From NCBI GenBank assembly GCA_022605425.2, contig JAKIMF020000007.1, forward strand, positions 558,001 through 622,000: 64,000 nt of DNA, given 5' to 3'. The stretch is from Hamiltosporidium tvaerminnensis (Eukaryota; Microsporidia; Dubosqiidae). The position numbers were made by a program, and so were the translations under genes. Numbering within the stretch: position 1 is the stretch's first letter; every line of letters starts with the position of its first letter. Of the stretch, positions 1-11,519 are shown piece after piece. The notes under the pieces were generated by a model that was not told where the DNA came from, ran no database searches, and worked only from the letters and a program-made list of their open reading frames with translations.

Positions 1-1648
1 CAAAAACCTTAACTGAAATTTACTTTCTTAGAAATTAAAATAGTAAATATGAAACTATATGATAAATTAATAACCTATAAATTCAATTGGTTATTATATT
101 GATAATATCATATATCAAGCAATATATTTCATTGGACACAATAAATCTATAGATTTCAAAACTTTAAATTTTGCTTAAAAAACGAAGTAAAATATAAATA
201 TCTCATTAGGTTTGATTATATAAGATATGATTGCCTATAAATATCAAATTTAAATTTATTTTTCTTAAATGAAAAAAAGATTGAAACATATATTTGCAAA
301 TATAAAATATCAAATAACCAATGTTTAACAAATTCAAAAATGTATTCAAATATGAATTAAGAATCTGAACGAATCATTCGGTTTAAATCCATTAAATTTA
401 CCGTTTAAAATTTAAAAGCTCCGCTTGAGATACGAAGAGTGCTAATCTGCAGTTCCTAAGCCCGGATAAAGAAGGAGAGTTGAGCCTAAGGCAAGCATTT
501 CTATCTCACAAAACCACATTGTTACAAACCAAAACGAAATAATATAAATTAGAAAAATCACTAAAGAAGCTCGGGCTCTATAGGAGCCGTAGCGCCAATT
601 AGTAGTAGTAATTTAAAATTTAAAATGTATTAAATTATTTGAATATATAATTGATATAACAAGAATATTAAAAGTACAATTTTATAACGAACGGATTTTT
701 ATTTCCAATCTATTAATATTTATAACAAAACTTTTTTTTTTCAGACTTTTTAATCAAAGTTATAAAATATATGAATTACAATCTTGTATATTTAAAATAT
801 TACTTTTAGGATTAATATATTTAATAAATAATTGAGTAAAAAGTAAATTTATAATTTTTAGTACCACAGCATTTTCTTATGGCTAAGCTTATCAAAATAG
901 AAATGATTTTCTTAAAAAATCTTTTTATAAATATTTTCAAGAAAAATTTTTATTTGAATCAAAGACTAAATAATTTGGAAACACTTAAAAGGTTGATTAA
1001 ATCATCCGAACTAAAAATTTCTCTATAGTATAATTAAATATGTTTAATCGAAATTAATTAACTATCGAATATTTGGGATAAAAGTTACAAAATTATATGA
1101 AAATTAATTAAGATTTAGAGCAAAAACATAATAAATCTTTTTTTAAAAACACGTATAAATTGAATTAACAAGTCTATTCAAGCAATAATAAATTCGTAAA
1201 AAATATTCTGTAAGAAATTTAGAAAAAATGAATTTTCAAATTAACATAAGTTAAGAATCTCTATGTAATTAAGATTTTTAGAAAAAGAACTATTAAAAAT
1301 AAAGATATCAGGTTATTTTTATTCAATATTTAATAATTTAAATTTAACCTACAATAAAGCACAATACTTTATTTTAAATACAAATTGTTGGTTTCGAAAA
1401 ATTTTTAAATCTATAATAGTTACTTTTTTAATGTTTCGTTTGAATTTAATCAGTTCAACTTTAAACTTTTTATAAATTTCAAATTAAAAACTCCAAAATT
1501 AGAAAAATAATTTAAACAATAAAAATATTTTGTATTTTTTACTATTTTAAACCATGCTGAGATTTATATTTTTATGGAAAATAATTTATATAACTAAATT
1601 GAATGTCAAATGAATTTTTTTGATTCCAAAATTTGTATTTATAAATAT
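1..1648. other. AT-rich spacer with one GC-richer island
   Basis: No coding region or recognisable element is visible in most of this stretch. The exception is about 421-598, which is clearly richer in G and C. It holds a perfect 5-bp hairpin (GGCTC / GAGCC at 574-588) and a possible longer pairing between AGCCCG at 459-464 and CGGGCT at 572-577. It could be a small structured RNA, but it matches no RNA family I recognise. Confidence 0.4.
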
Positions 1649-2296
1649 ATGAATCCTTTTATTTTTATGAGTTTTGGTATGAATCCTTTTTTATCAATAG
1701 ATTGGGAAAAAGGCGAAAGTAACGGTAGGAGATTATAGATTTTTTAGAACAAAGCGACATCAATTTTTGAAGAACAGAGCAAGATATTTAAAAACACATG
1801 CAATTATGACAGAAAGCCAATGAAAAACAGAATATATTTTATTAAGAATAGAAAGATATGTATATTTTAATGATAGAAATCCCGTAAGAAAATTAAGTAT
1901 ACTTTCTGAAAAACCTAAATTTTCCCTGGAATCCTATAATTCAAGTATTCAAAACAATTATTTTACACACGAGATAATAAAACAAGGAAATACAGTAGAA
2001 AATAATGCCTTTATAATTTCATTTTTCTGTTTAGATAAAAACGATGCACAAATATCAAAAGAATCCAATGATTTAAACAATGAACTAGGATTTAAAGAAA
2101 ATCGAAAAAAGTTTGAATGAATCATCTAAATTGTAATAAAAGTTATAAAAATCAAAATGGTCTGGTTTATCATCTCAAATATGGCCATCCACTTTTTCAA
2201 ATTGCCAAAAAATATAAGTGTGGTTTTCCAGATTGTAATAAGAAGTATAAAAATTCTAACGGGTTAAAATATCATAGAATTCATGGCCATAAATGA
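1649..2296 (+). pseudogene. decayed C2H2 zinc-finger gene, SFP1-like
   Basis: The 3' end encodes two fungal-type zinc fingers of the form C-x4-C-x12-H-x4-H. The second finger is intact (CGFPDC ... NGLKYHRIHGH) and is followed directly by a TGA stop at 2294-2296. This spacing and the NGLKYH core are typical of SFP1-type fungal transcription factors that bind DNA in the nucleus. The first finger (NCNKSYKNQNGLVYH) is in frame with the second, but its first cysteine codon near 2118 has lost one base, giving an in-frame TGA. Upstream, a different frame is open from about 1824 to 2117, with a stop at 1821-1823 and a further open stretch back to about 1701. A plausible N-terminus starting at the ATG at 1649 lies in a third frame. 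At least two frameshifts and one nonsense codon therefore break it. The zinc-finger identity is secure; SFP1 orthology is inference. Confidence 0.72.
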
Positions 2297-2344
2297 AAAA
2301 TTATAATATAAACCACAAAAAGATATTATTTTATAGGTTATAAT

Positions 2345-2900
2345 CCAGGGCGGAACATAACAACATCAAATGCTTTCTGCTGGTAATAACTATGTTAAAA
2401 TCATTATTTGTAATTTTTATAAACTATAAACCATATTACATTTTTGGCTCTTCTATTGGGATTTATAAAAGGAGAAGATAGTCCTACAAAATAGAAAACT
2501 TTTTCTACAACTTAGCTTGTTAATTTTTATGTAACTAGATTACAAACACCTATGAATATGTGTGTAATTGTCATGTAAAATCACTGAAACCTAGTCTTGC
2601 TCTTTGGTAGAAGATATAGCCTAAGAGATAAGAAAAAAACAAAGCTTTAAAAAAACCAGGAATGTTAACTAACACTTTATACCTATTGGTGTGACTTCAC
2701 AATGTCTAGCTAGATCCTATCTGAGTCACAGGGCTTTTCTTAGCCTGAGGTCTATTATTTAAGGAAAATTACTGAGAAATCAAAAGGGCTTTTTGTCTAG
2801 TAAATCCTGTAATATTTTAAGATCTACGACACACCTTCGTTGACAAATAAACCTTAATCTAGAAATATTTCGCCAATTAAATGATCATTACATACTTTTT
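2345..2900 (+). repeat. element A, decayed copy
   Basis: Degenerate copy of the 720-bp element A. Shared landmarks in order are a CTTTCTGCTGG head, AAAACTTTTTCTACAA, a TTTTTATGTAACTAGAT block, an AAATCACTGAAACCTAGTC block and a TATACCTATTGGTGTGAC block. The 3' third is not recognisable. Confidence 0.65.
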
Positions 2901-3850
2901 AGAGAAAAACCTAGGAGAAGGAGGCATTTAAAGATACAAACAGTATAATGTGGTAGTTTTCTATGTTTAACCAATAAGTGTGTTAATTTCATACAAAAAT
3001 ATTGAAGATATATTTATAAATGATTTAAATTTAACAAATAAAATTTGAATTCTATTTGTTTTGCTTTTAAGACAAAAGTATTTATATTGGTCATTATAGT
3101 TTTTCGAAATCCAGAATATTTTTGCCGTAAAATAATCATATATTATATCTTTTGAATTAAAACTATAAATTATAAATTTATTGTTCTCATTTGTTGATTT
3201 CGATTTATCTGGAATATTTTTTTTTCAATAACATTGTAAGAGTTTAGTTTTATTTTCTTGAGATGCGTACAATAGTAAGAATATAAATTATGAAGTTGAT
3301 CTTGTAAGAACGCATGTTAGTTAAAAAAGTTTAATAAAGTTTTCTCTGTAATAGCCATTCTAGTATTTTTATATCATACGTAAATATTCGAATGTATTGA
3401 TTTTATTAGTATTGCTTAATAGAAAAATTTTAAGGAAACAATGATTTAAAATGTAAATTTGATAACTCAGAACATGATCACATATAAAGAATAAGCTTAG
3501 GCTAACTTTTCAAACAATTGTAAAAAAATAAAAGTAATTTTATTATAACATCTTATTTAATAAGCTTGGAAGAGACATAGAAGACGTATAAATGTCTACA
3601 TTCCTCATTGAAATTTTATTATTTATAAGTTATTTTTGTGACCAATTTGTATTTTATAGTCAAGATTATCGTAATACTGAGTAAAAATAGTTGTAATACG
3701 AACTTATATCTTTATAAAAATAACAGAATGATTATTGAGAAATTTGAAAAGAAATGAAAGAATGCGGAATTTTCTAAGAATTTAAAAAAAGCGATTCTAG
3801 AAAATTCTAATTTTTGAAGCGAATAAATTATTTGATGGAATGTATATTAG
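2901..3850. other. AT-rich spacer, nothing recognised
   Basis: No open reading frame with a convincing product, RNA gene or repeat seen. Confidence 0.5.
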
Positions 3851-6172
3851 ATGCCCCTGATGCGCTTACTAAATTTAATTCTTTGTACAAATTCAAGTTG
3901 GAAACATAAATATAGTTTACTTCGAATATTAATAGTATTTCCAAGTATGATCGCGGTAACGAATGTCATATTTTTATTCACAGAAGAAGATCATGATTTT
4001 GATTCGTTAAAAGTGAATTCATGGACTAATGAAAACTGTTCCGTTGGTAAAAAAACATGAAAAAGATTCTATGGAAGAAAAGCAAAACAAAAAATTTAAC
4101 CCAAAAGAGAGTTATAATATATTTGTTGTTGAGAACATAGAAAAATATCCAATAATATTTAAAAGAATCACAGAAAAGATAGACAAAACACAATCAGATA
4201 TAGTTATTGTGTTAAAAAATACAAAATATTCCGAGTTTAAAATTTTTGACAATTTTCTGAAAACTTGCTATTTGCCTCAAGAAACGTTTTCGATAAATCA
4301 TTTTGGTTTGATTTTATATTTTTTAGAATCATTAAAGGTTGTATTCAATATCAATTTTACGAAAATAATCAATTGTCTCTTTTACAATTTAAATATATTT
4401 TGTAAAAATGAAATGAATATTCAAATGAAGTTTTGGATTGATTTTTTGGTTTCAAACGAAGATTCTTTGGATTTTTTTAATATGGTTTTTGACATTTATC
4501 TCGCTTATTTCGGTATCAATAATGCTTATATTTTAAATGATTATATAAATTTTGAAAGTTATTTATCGTTCGAAACATACGATTTTCTTTTGACAAATAA
4601 AAAATATCGAATATTAAAAATCGACGAGACATTTTTAAATATAATATTAGCTAGGGAGATCGACAATTTTTTTATTACAGTTTTCCTTGCATTATTTAAT
4701 GCTGAAGTAATATTTATAGAGAATTATAATTTATTGGATACAAAGGCTTTAGATAAATGCTTATTTATGATTACTAATAGTGTTAACACGATCGTATTTT
4801 ATGATATTTCTATAGAAGATAGTGTTATTAGCTTCATAAATAGCAATAATATTTTTAAAAAGATAACCAATCTATACTTTTATTGCTATAGTTTCACTGA
4901 AATAACTGATGTTTTAAATAAATCGCTTGGTATAAAAAAGGTTTTTTTGGTTGATTGGTTGGAGAATCAAAACTTACAATACCTTTCTTCCGAATCATCA
5001 GAATCTATAGACAAGCTAAAGCTTTTAATAAATGAAAAATCATTGAATATTTGAATTATCGAAAAGAATTTTTCCGAGGATTCCGAGTTAAAATCCCCAG
5101 AATATTATCTCATTGAAAATTTTAATCAAAATAAGCATGTTTTGCTACAAAAAGATAAAATGTCAAAAATTAAAGTACTAGCAAGATTTGATTTTAAATA
5201 TTCTTACTGCAGCTGCTTCGGATTTTTAACAGATAAAAATGAAGTTAAATATTTATCTATCGAATATAGAATGCAAAAATCGAAAACTTATGTACCTTAA
5301 AAAATCATGTCATTATGAATTAAAATCATTAAAAATATTCCAATCTGAGGTAACTTTTGAAGATTTGATAAATATAGTAGATTTTCCGTGTATAAAAGAA
5401 CTGGAGTTAAATGAGGTAGAAATTATTCAGATAATTGAAAACTTTGAAATAAGATAAAAACAACCAGTCTCTACTAAATTTAAAAATAATTGCACCAAAA
5501 ATTTCCATGAAAACTAAAATCTATGATTTTATACATTGTTTCAATAAGTTAGAAAGTTTGAATTTATATTTAGATGAAGATTTAATTGGATAAGAAAAAT
5601 GTTCTACTGTTTTATTTAGAAGTGCTAAGGATCTAAATCTTCTAACCTTTGTATGTACTAAGGTTACAATTATGGCTATAACTGAGCTATCTTATTTCAA
5701 GAATACAAAAAAAAATAGAATTCCGAGAAATAAAACGTGAAAGTTTCTTTTCGGGTCTTTTTTTAAATCATGAACTTTTACGACTAGCTACTTTGATTTT
5801 TAAGAGCTTGATTTTTATGAAACTGATAGATTTTGCTTTAATTTTATGCATTTAGAAAACATATAATTTGAAAAATGTAAATTTAAAGATATTGAATTCA
5901 ATCAACTATTTTACAGAGTGAAAGAATATAATATAAAGTCTATTTCTCCGATAGACTGCAGTTTAACTGATATAGATATAATTTTTATTTTTGAATTGAA
6001 AAGTTTAACGTTTTTCAATATATATGGATTTTATTTAAAAAATAGTAGTATTTTAAGATTCAAAAGAAATAATTTTTTAGCTCTTAAATTATTCAATATT
6101 TCTTTAAGTTGTGATAAAAAATTAAATTCTAACCTCGCAATTTTAAATGAAGAGTTTAGTTCGATACTTTAG
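3851..6172 (+). pseudogene. decayed BTB-like/LRR family gene
   Basis: This resembles the intact LRR gene at 8760 in layout. A short N-terminal ORF (3851-4060) carries a hydrophobic segment (IVFPSMIAVTNVIFLF) and then an acidic stretch. After a frameshift in an A-run near 4050, a 341-codon ORF (4029-5054) continues with a BTB-like helical core. Reading through its TGA stays open to about 5299. LRR-like pieces follow in other frames at 5239-5457 (ELKSLKIFQSEVTFEDL) and 5918-6172 (IFELKSLTFFNIYGF). At least three breaks are visible, so it is unlikely to make a full product. The family role is unknown; microsporidian LRR proteins of this kind are usually thought to be secreted or surface exposed. 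The 341-codon ORF could still be expressed alone. BTB-like is a judgement from pattern, not a search result. Confidence 0.6.
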
Positions 6173-8759
6173 AAATAGACTATATAAGATACTCAGTTAC
6201 TCTTAAAATAAAAATAACTTATGTGATATATTTTTAATTTCCCCTATAATATAATGTGTGTGTAGAAGGAACTTGTTGTAAATTCTTTGCAAAAAAAAGT
6301 CTAAACCATATTTTGTAAACTATATTATATCTGAAATGCCAGTTTTTTTTGTTTTTGAGGCAATATAAATATAAAAATCATATAAAAATCTTATAAAAAA
6401 AGATGATCAACATTGTGGTGCCCTTCTTATATTTTCGATTGTTCATTTTTTTTATTTCTCATTATTTTGCTTATAGTTTAAGCTTAAGCCTTTTTATATT
6501 CCGAGCCTATGAATCATTTTTTTGTTTTTTATGTGCAATCAGGGTTAGATAGTTTATTTGCTTTGATTAGCATGTTCACGCTAGGAGAAAAAGTTGAATT
6601 ATATAAATAAAGTACACTTGTATTTTCACCTAAGCTATAAAAATTCATAATATTTTTCTTGCCTCTTCTAGCCATCTTTCTTACAAATAATTGCTTTCAT
6701 AGATCAAGGTAAAAGGTTTCTTACTATTTTTCGAGCAATTTCGAGTTAATATTCTGCTCTCCAATTTCTGGAAATGAATGCATGCTGAGTTATATATTAT
6801 GATATTTGTTATAACACCCGCAAATTATATCAAATAATAACAATTACTTACTTTTCCGTTCTCTTCTACCTTTCGGTTTTGAGAATTAACAAATGAAAGT
6901 TTTAATTTTACTTCTTTTAAATTGTTGCAACTCGGAATATCGGAAGATCAGCATATAGATCTCATGTGGTTTATCTTTCACCGCAATCGCAGCACTTATT
7001 TTTACCTGAATCGTACACACATCGGTAGCAGATCGTTTTTATTTTTGGTTATTCTTTCTCTACATTATGCGATTAAAAATATCCTGAAATTTTATTAGCA
7101 AATTTCTGAAAAAATGCGAGAAATATAGATTTGGAAGACTAAAAAAATATAAGAATGAACATATCCGGTACGCTATATAGAGCCAGGAAAAAATATTTAG
7201 AAATGATGCCCAATATATGTGTGTATGAAAGAAAATTCTGCTTCTTCCTTTATTTTTGTTGCTTGTAAACCCAATTTTTATATACAGGCTTAACGGCTAT
7301 TTTTGTTACAGAAGGGTGTAGAAGGCTTATTTTATGTTCTTAGCTTTGAGTTTCTAGGATGATTTTTGTAATTTTTAATAAGGAGTTTAGATATATAACA
7401 TATAAATTACAATTAAGAATCCACAAAATCTTACATTTAATAACAGTAATAGTATTCAAACAATTATATTTTTAAGAATTTTAGAAATAAAAAATAACCT
7501 CGGCATTTTAAATACGTGATTATCGATAATATTTTTTGTAATAATTCAAAATTTAATAGATTTTCAAAAATCGTTTACATTATTCTGAAATAATTTTAGC
7601 AATGTTTAAAAAATCCAAGAAATAAACTACCTTTCTTTTTATATAAAATATCGCCATGAACTAATTTAAACTCCAATGATTTATATAATTAGAATCCAAA
7701 CCAAAAACATTCTTTATTGGATGTATCTCAAGCAAGTCAAAGCCTATTAAAATCAAGAAACTGAAATAGTAGAGAAAGCAATAAAAACATAGAAAACAAT
7801 AATTTTTAATTTAATAGAGAATCTATGACCAAGGAATAATTATATTTGGTAATAGAAATAATACAGATAACAAAACCAACTGTGTTTTAATGCATTCCAA
7901 ATCAATTAAAACAAGACGATTAAAATGAACACTATTAGCAAATATACAAATTATTGCTAAGAGCACTAAATACAACTTAAGCCTAGAAGACCTATTAAAA
8001 ATTACTTCGAAGCAAATTAAAATGAAGTTAAAATGAAATTAACACCAGTTTACTCTTTTTATAAAGATTTGAATGTTTTGAACCAGTCTTTCATAAATTT
8101 TAAATCCGAATATATCTAAAAAGATAATCAAACCAAGCCAAGAAATTAAAAAACGCATTCAATTGAATTTTTATATTTTATTTTTACCAATTTAAAATCT
8201 ATTTTCATTTAAAACATATACTGAGTAAATTAAAAAGCCGTAAAGAACTGGAATGGAACATAATATAATAGAAATAAGAATTATAGACATGCTTAAATAA
8301 AATATAATTTCTAAGACTATTATAATACATAAAATTTTAATAGAAGCGAAACAGTATTAAATTTCGATGAAACAAAATATAAATGTAATATAGATTAAAA
8401 ACCAATTAAAGATTAAAACAAATTTAAATGAAATTTTTTAAAAAAAATACTTTAATATTGATCGAAAGGAGTAATTAAATAAATTGATTTAAAACATTAA
8501 AAGAGTCTATATTTGCATATATTTTGGGTAGGACTATCCTAAGAATTTTAAACAAATAAAAATTTCTATTCACACTAAACTAAACATTTTAGTTGCAAAA
8601 CATTACTCAAAAATCTTGAATTTATTAAATAAATAAAAAAGTTTTTAATCAGAAATATTAGTATATAATGATTTATTCGCAAAAAATGAACATTCTAATC
8701 ATTTTTATGATCAATTTTACAACTTTGAAACTATATAAAGAAAAGAAAAGTTAACCCGC
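6173..8759. other. AT-rich spacer with one B element
   Basis: Apart from the B element at 6846-7068, no gene or repeat was recognised. The stretch 7600-8750 is A-rich on the plus strand and contains stops in all frames. Confidence 0.5.
6846..7068 (-). repeat. element B, decayed copy
   Basis: On the minus strand this follows the B consensus. It has a degraded GATAACC-type head near 7060, the GTGGTTTAT block (reverse complement) near 6970, CGGAAGATC near 6950, and the CTCTTTTAC/AAGTAAGT tail at 6846-6860. Confidence 0.55.
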
Positions 8760-11519
8760 ATGAGTAAAATAAATTATTGCAGAATACCAAATGAAGCTAA
8801 AAGATCTATGGAATTGAAGATTGCAAACAATGAGTATTTTAGGCCAAAGTTGTTATCTATATATATTAGAATTGCTTTTTTGCTTACCTTTGTGGTAAAA
8901 TGCAACAAATGTATTAAAGTAACTGTGCAATTTAAAAATGAATCTGATGTTGATACCTTTACCGAATATGTAGACTTTGAATGTGGGCACATTCCAGGTA
9001 TAACAAATGAACCATCTAATGAGATTGTCCCGATGTTACAACCACAGCCACATGCGTCTTATTCGCTAGGTAGAGAATCCTGGAATAGACGAAGCTATGA
9101 ACAAATGCGTTATCACGAACATACCATGTCAGAGCGAGATTTTGAACGATTTCTTAGAGGAGAGATGAGAAATCTCGGGGAATTTGAAGATGTTTCAAGC
9201 GAAGGGTTCGATGAGCAGAATCTTGGAAATAGATTGCGAAGAACATTCCCTGCAGACGCACAGGCCATTGTTCCATTTGGAGAAGAATCATCAAGGAATT
9301 CTCAAAGAAACCCCTTAACGAGCTCTTCTATTGATTTTCGAGGTTACAATCCCGGTGAAAACAGATACACAGCAGATTACGATAGTCAGAACACAGTAGT
9401 GGTAAGAATGGGCCGTAATGTAGTTAGGCATAAAATTCCAGCAATATCCTTTGAATATTCTTCTGTTTCTATGATCAGACTAGGTTTTTTTGATCAGCTC
9501 ATCGATTCCGGAGAAACTGAGATTAGTCTGGATATTGAAGACATAACAAAGGAAATAGTAGATAGAAACATGTTCTGTTTATTTCTCAGAACATGTTTTA
9601 ACGGTTTAGATCCAAAAATAATGGGATTAAAGAAAGAAAACGTGTTGAATTTTGTTGGACTTATTCAAGATTTTCGTTGCTATTCAAGTTCAAGTGCTCT
9701 GAATAAATTATATTTATATTTGCTTCCTTTTTTGCTCGAACAAAAGAATGCAATCACAAAATCTTCTACAATTGGAATGTCAGATACGGATATAATTAGG
9801 TATAATAAACTCTTTATACCCTTTTTAAATACAATTTTTGAAACAATTGATATATCCTTTGATTCTTTAACTGAAGAGTTGATTCTTTTGAAAACAAACA
9901 CGCCTAATAAATCGAAATCGCTTGATTTTTCGTATCAAAAAGAAATTAAATTTCGAATTTCTATTGAAGCGCTATGTATTTTAAATGATAATGATTTTAA
10001 ATACAGAACCGAAACTTTCTTTTGGCTAATTCGTATGTATAGAATCAAAGGGATTAAAATATCTGCTGATAACATATATTTTGACGAAATAAAGGATTCC
10101 GATAAAGCATGCGAAAGCTTGCTTAGAAACAATTTACAACCAGATTTTGAACATCAAACCAATGTATTGTTTAATATTTTTATAATGAATTCTTTGCATT
10201 TGTACGTAAAGAATCTTGAACTTGATAAGGTATCGCTGTCGGTTATGGATGTTGATTATTTAAAAGAATTTGTCAATTTGCAATCTTTAAGTTTGGTAAA
10301 ATGTATTTTGCCATCTTCTTCAAGGTTATTAGATGGAATTACAAAATTCTTCTTTAGATTAAAGCAGTTGAAGATTGTTTACTTTCCTCTGTCTGATAAC
10401 TTCTTTCGAGGAATAAAAAATTCTTTAATCGAAGCTTTGGATTTGTCTTGTTGTGAATATGTTGATATTGACGAATGGTTTGATTTAAAAGGTCCATTAT
10501 GTAACTTAAAAGAACTTAAGTTGGATTCTTCAAAGCTAAATGATCAAATATTTTCGTTCTTTTTAAAAAGTAAATACTTAAAGATTTTAAGTGCGAGAAA
10601 TGTCAATTTTAGAGAATTCAAAGATTTAGAAAATTTTGATGGATTTCAACGTATATTTGATTTTCTTGACATTTCAGGCTGCAATTTTTCTGAATCATAT
10701 TTGAATTTTTTTTCTACGAACTTAAGAGTCAGAACCTTGATTATGCAGAATGCAAAAGATGATGAAGCAGAGTATAGAATATTATCATCTAAAACATTAT
10801 ATCAATCAGTTGAAACATTAGATTTAAGAGGGAACATATTGACACCAGATATGTTAGCTCCGATTAAAAAGTTTTGTTCTGTGAATAATTTAAATCTTTC
10901 TGGATCTCTTACTGATTTATTAGATGATGCAAATGATTTTTATACATTTGAGGACTGCTTGAAAACTTTAAATATTTCCTGTAACCGTCTCAAAAAAAGC
11001 TTTTTATGCTTTTTGAATCGTTTTAAAAATCTAGAAGAATTTATAGCAGCTGATTGCAATTTCGATTCGGGTTTTATGAGTTATCTGGAGTCAGTTAAAC
11101 CCTTGAACAAATCCTTAAAAAAGATTGATATTACCGGGAATAGAGTTGACATATTTGACATTATTGGGCTAAGAGTGTTTGAGAATCTCGAAAGTATTGC
11201 TATTACATTAAACTCTAAAGTTGCTTCTGACTATTTAGAAGTAAACGTCTCACCTTTTTGTGTCAATCTAAAAGTTCTAACACTTGCTTCTGTCTATGTT
11301 GACGAGATTATTTTCAAGCTAATTATGCTTCATTCAAATATAGTTAATCTAAAGTTTGTGAATTGTAAGATTAAAGTAAATTCTTTTCCAAGAGAACTTC
11401 GAAAAGAGCTCAGGCTACTAAATTCTGTTACTTTATTTGAAACAAATGTTTCTTCGACGGACATGAAAACTTTAGAATATTTCAGAAGGAATGGTATTGG
11501 CGTATCTTTGAAATATTAA
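8760..11519 (+). CDS. membrane-anchored or secreted BTB-like/LRR protein, 919 aa
   Basis: This is the longest intact gene in the window. Residues about 32-48 are hydrophobic (IYIRIAFLLTFVV), fitting a signal peptide or signal anchor. Residues about 60-205 are polar, Arg/Glu/Ser-rich and probably disordered. Residues about 210-330 form a helical domain with BTB/POZ-like spacing (phenylalanine-rich start, then FCLFLRTCFNGLD). From about residue 490 to the end, degenerate leucine-rich repeats occur roughly every 25-45 residues, for example LQSLSLVKC, LKELKLDSSKL, VETLDLRGN, LKTLNISCNRL and LKVLTLASVYV. Its layout matches the decayed loci at 3851, 18241 and 53644. A CCC motif lies just before the ATG (TTAACCCGC then ATG), which supports this start; an in-frame Met at codon 17 is an alternative. 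LRR family membership is well supported; the BTB assignment and the role in host contact are inference. Confidence 0.88.
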   Translation: MSKINYCRIPNEAKRSMELKIANNEYFRPKLLSIYIRIAFLLTFVVKCNKCIKVTVQFKNESDVDTFTEYVDFECGHIPGITNEPSNEIVPMLQPQPHASYSLGRESWNRRSYEQMRYHEHTMSERDFERFLRGEMRNLGEFEDVSSEGFDEQNLGNRLRRTFPADAQAIVPFGEESSRNSQRNPLTSSSIDFRGYNPGENRYTADYDSQNTVVVRMGRNVVRHKIPAISFEYSSVSMIRLGFFDQLIDSGETEISLDIEDITKEIVDRNMFCLFLRTCFNGLDPKIMGLKKENVLNFVGLIQDFRCYSSSSALNKLYLYLLPFLLEQKNAITKSSTIGMSDTDIIRYNKLFIPFLNTIFETIDISFDSLTEELILLKTNTPNKSKSLDFSYQKEIKFRISIEALCILNDNDFKYRTETFFWLIRMYRIKGIKISADNIYFDEIKDSDKACESLLRNNLQPDFEHQTNVLFNIFIMNSLHLYVKNLELDKVSLSVMDVDYLKEFVNLQSLSLVKCILPSSSRLLDGITKFFFRLKQLKIVYFPLSDNFFRGIKNSLIEALDLSCCEYVDIDEWFDLKGPLCNLKELKLDSSKLNDQIFSFFLKSKYLKILSARNVNFREFKDLENFDGFQRIFDFLDISGCNFSESYLNFFSTNLRVRTLIMQNAKDDEAEYRILSSKTLYQSVETLDLRGNILTPDMLAPIKKFCSVNNLNLSGSLTDLLDDANDFYTFEDCLKTLNISCNRLKKSFLCFLNRFKNLEEFIAADCNFDSGFMSYLESVKPLNKSLKKIDITGNRVDIFDIIGLRVFENLESIAITLNSKVASDYLEVNVSPFCVNLKVLTLASVYVDEIIFKLIMLHSNIVNLKFVNCKIKVNSFPRELRKELRLLNSVTLFETNVSSTDMKTLEYFRRNGIGVSLKY

